From Syncephalis plumigaleata (lineage: Eukaryota; Zoopagomycota; Zoopagomycetes; Zoopagales; Piptocephalidaceae), in contig JAIXMF010000018.1 of assembly GCA_025201365.1 (NCBI GenBank), positions 310,001 through 374,000 of the forward strand: a DNA stretch of 64,000 bases, read 5' to 3'. Below, one piece after another: positions 62,986 to 64,000 of this stretch. Position numbers and translations under genes: made by a program. Under the pieces are notes generated by a model. The model saw only the letters and a list, made by a program, of their open reading frames with translations. It had not been told where the DNA came from and searched no databases. Every line of letters starts with the position of its first letter. Positions within the stretch are counted from its first letter, which is position 1.

Positions 62986-64000
62986 ATGCGACATATTCCA
63001 GAGCTTATCATTGAGCGTATAGTCATATATGCGGATACTAAATCACTTGTACTACTCGCAAAGAGTAACAGATATATTTGGAATTGTATCAGCCGGCAAA
63101 ATGACATTTGGAGAGAACGATATATGCAGCAGTATTCACCTGATGATGACGAGGAAAGAAGATGGCTAATATGGTATAGGAAACTATTAGGCAGGAGAAG
63201 TGGAACGACTTGGCATAATATCAACTGGTTATTCGCGTATCTTCGTAGACAAACTACCGATGCAAATTGGTTCAAAAATGATACAAATCAATTAAAGGAA
63301 ATAGTAAAGACGGAACCGATCGATAATAATGATAATGAGGTCGACGTGTTAGAACGTGTATTTTTCAATTGTGCACGCCTAACCGATAGCTACATGGTCG
63401 AGCAATGTCAACCGATAGGTCAATCAAATAGCAAGCGATACTGGCGTTCACGCAAACCATGTGACATTGGCACGAATCCCAACGCTATCGTCAAGCGACA
63501 CTCAATGACTAATAATTATTTAGTGGCCATTCTGACTACTTATGCGAAATACATCCCAAAAACTGGGGGAGCAAGCCGAGATATTTGTATGGCGCACTGA
63601 TCGTATCTCAACGATGCAGCCTCGTCGATTACCCTGTTCGAATTACTCGGATCACGATATTCGAGATAACTGGCTAATGATATGTTCCTCTATAAAACGT
63701 CCGGCAGAGGTGCACATTAAGACAACATCAATTCACATAAGAAATCTCGGTAACGATTGGAAATGCGAGCATGCCTTTAATATGTTTGCAACGTTCACCT
63801 TCTTGCAACGTGTCAATAGAAACACGGCAATCGTGTTCATCGCACAGGGTGGCAAGTATGAAGATCGAAAAGTCATCAACTGGTCACTTTGGCAATTTTC
63901 ACCATGTCAACCTGAAAGGAGTGGATGCTGTTTGATAAGGAGTAGATTCAACGTAATCAATAATTATGGTAAGCACTTGACGATTAAGCGATTGGACGAC
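62986..64000 (+). CDS. Divergent F-box-like protein, 3' end beyond the window
   Basis: ATG 62986 (MRHIPELIIERIVIYADTKS). The first about 45 residues fit an F-box better than copies A-C: IPELIIERIVIYAD, LVLLAKSNRYIWNCISRQND and IWRERYMQQY. The body then follows the same plan as copies A-C (a WY/LW-containing helical block, then beta-rich sequence with NTAIVF, WSLWQFSP and RSRFNV; compare NTAIVYTARLV and WALYQFSS in copy A). This suggests a distant paralog. The frame changes by one base near 63560 at an A5/G5 run (CCCAAAAACTGGGGG) and is then open to the window end. This gene has no Fanzor-like remnant beside it. Probable role: substrate adaptor of an SCF ligase; target unknown. Confidence 0.65.

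Overview
The window looks like nuclear DNA of an early-diverging fungus (Zoopagomycota/Mucoromycota-like; this placement is inference). The genes are protein-coding and intron-dense, with 55-80 nt introns that start GTAAGT, carry TACTAAC/TACTAAT-like branch sites and end in AG. Fungal-type families are present: a COX5-type cytochrome oxidase subunit, a Pns1/CTL transporter, and a Ydj1-like DnaJ ending in a CaaX box. Several proteins carry long N, Q, S and T tracts, as is common in AT-rich early-diverging fungi.

Layout. 1-5.4 kb (-): a large Ser/Arg/Asn-rich nuclear-type protein whose C-terminal part resembles the AF4/FMR2 (AFF) C-terminal homology domain. 5.4-9.0 kb: long non-coding leader. 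9.0-10.8 kb (+): F-box-like gene copy A. 11.4-12.5 kb (+): RRP15. 13.2-17.2 kb (-): CCCH plus Pumilio-repeat protein with a long leader. 19.7-20.4 kb (-): Alba/Rpp25. 20.8-21.4 kb (+): small BRI3/LITAF-like membrane protein. 21.5-23.6 kb (-): RUVBL2/Reptin. 24.1-28.7 kb (+): EDC4/Ge-1. 28.9-29.5 kb (-): CHY zinc-finger protein. 29.8-30.9 kb (+): SFT2. 31.2-31.9 kb (-): DNAJC12-like. 32.2-34.4 kb: F-box copy B plus a Fanzor-like remnant. 34.4-36.5 kb (-): Ydj1/DNAJA. 37.2-39.0 kb (+): DHHC palmitoyltransferase. 39.2-39.9 kb (-): COX5. 40.2-42.3 kb: F-box copy C (pseudogene) plus a Fanzor-like remnant. 42.8-45.6 kb (+): USP10/Ubp3. 46-47.4 kb (-): ribosomal protein SA/uS2. 48.2-49.1 kb (-): CNBP/Gis2. 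49.5-53.9 kb (-): SPT16. 54.2-55.4 kb (+): Rpn8. 55.6-58.6 kb (-): choline-transporter-like protein. 59.0-59.9 kb (+): unrecognised membrane protein. 60.2-62.8 kb (+): DNA polymerase eta. 63.0 kb to the end (+): a divergent F-box-like gene.

Most of the window is ordinary housekeeping: RNA decay and processing (EDC4, PUF, Alba, RRP15), chromatin (SPT16, RUVBL2), protein quality control (Ydj1, DNAJC12, Rpn8, USP10), membrane traffic (SFT2, DHHC) and DNA repair (Pol eta). I see no functional cluster.

Three things stand out. First, a dispersed unit joins an F-box-like gene to the 3' end of a Fanzor/TnpB-like nuclease in three copies. Second, a candidate AFF-type C-terminal domain, best known from animal super elongation complex scaffolds, sits in what looks like a fungus. 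Third, four micro-exons of 12-21 nt fall on functional motifs, and two genes have introns in or directly after the start codon. Many essential genes also carry single-base frame offsets. These most likely reflect consensus errors, so an open frame broken once should not be taken as a pseudogene here.
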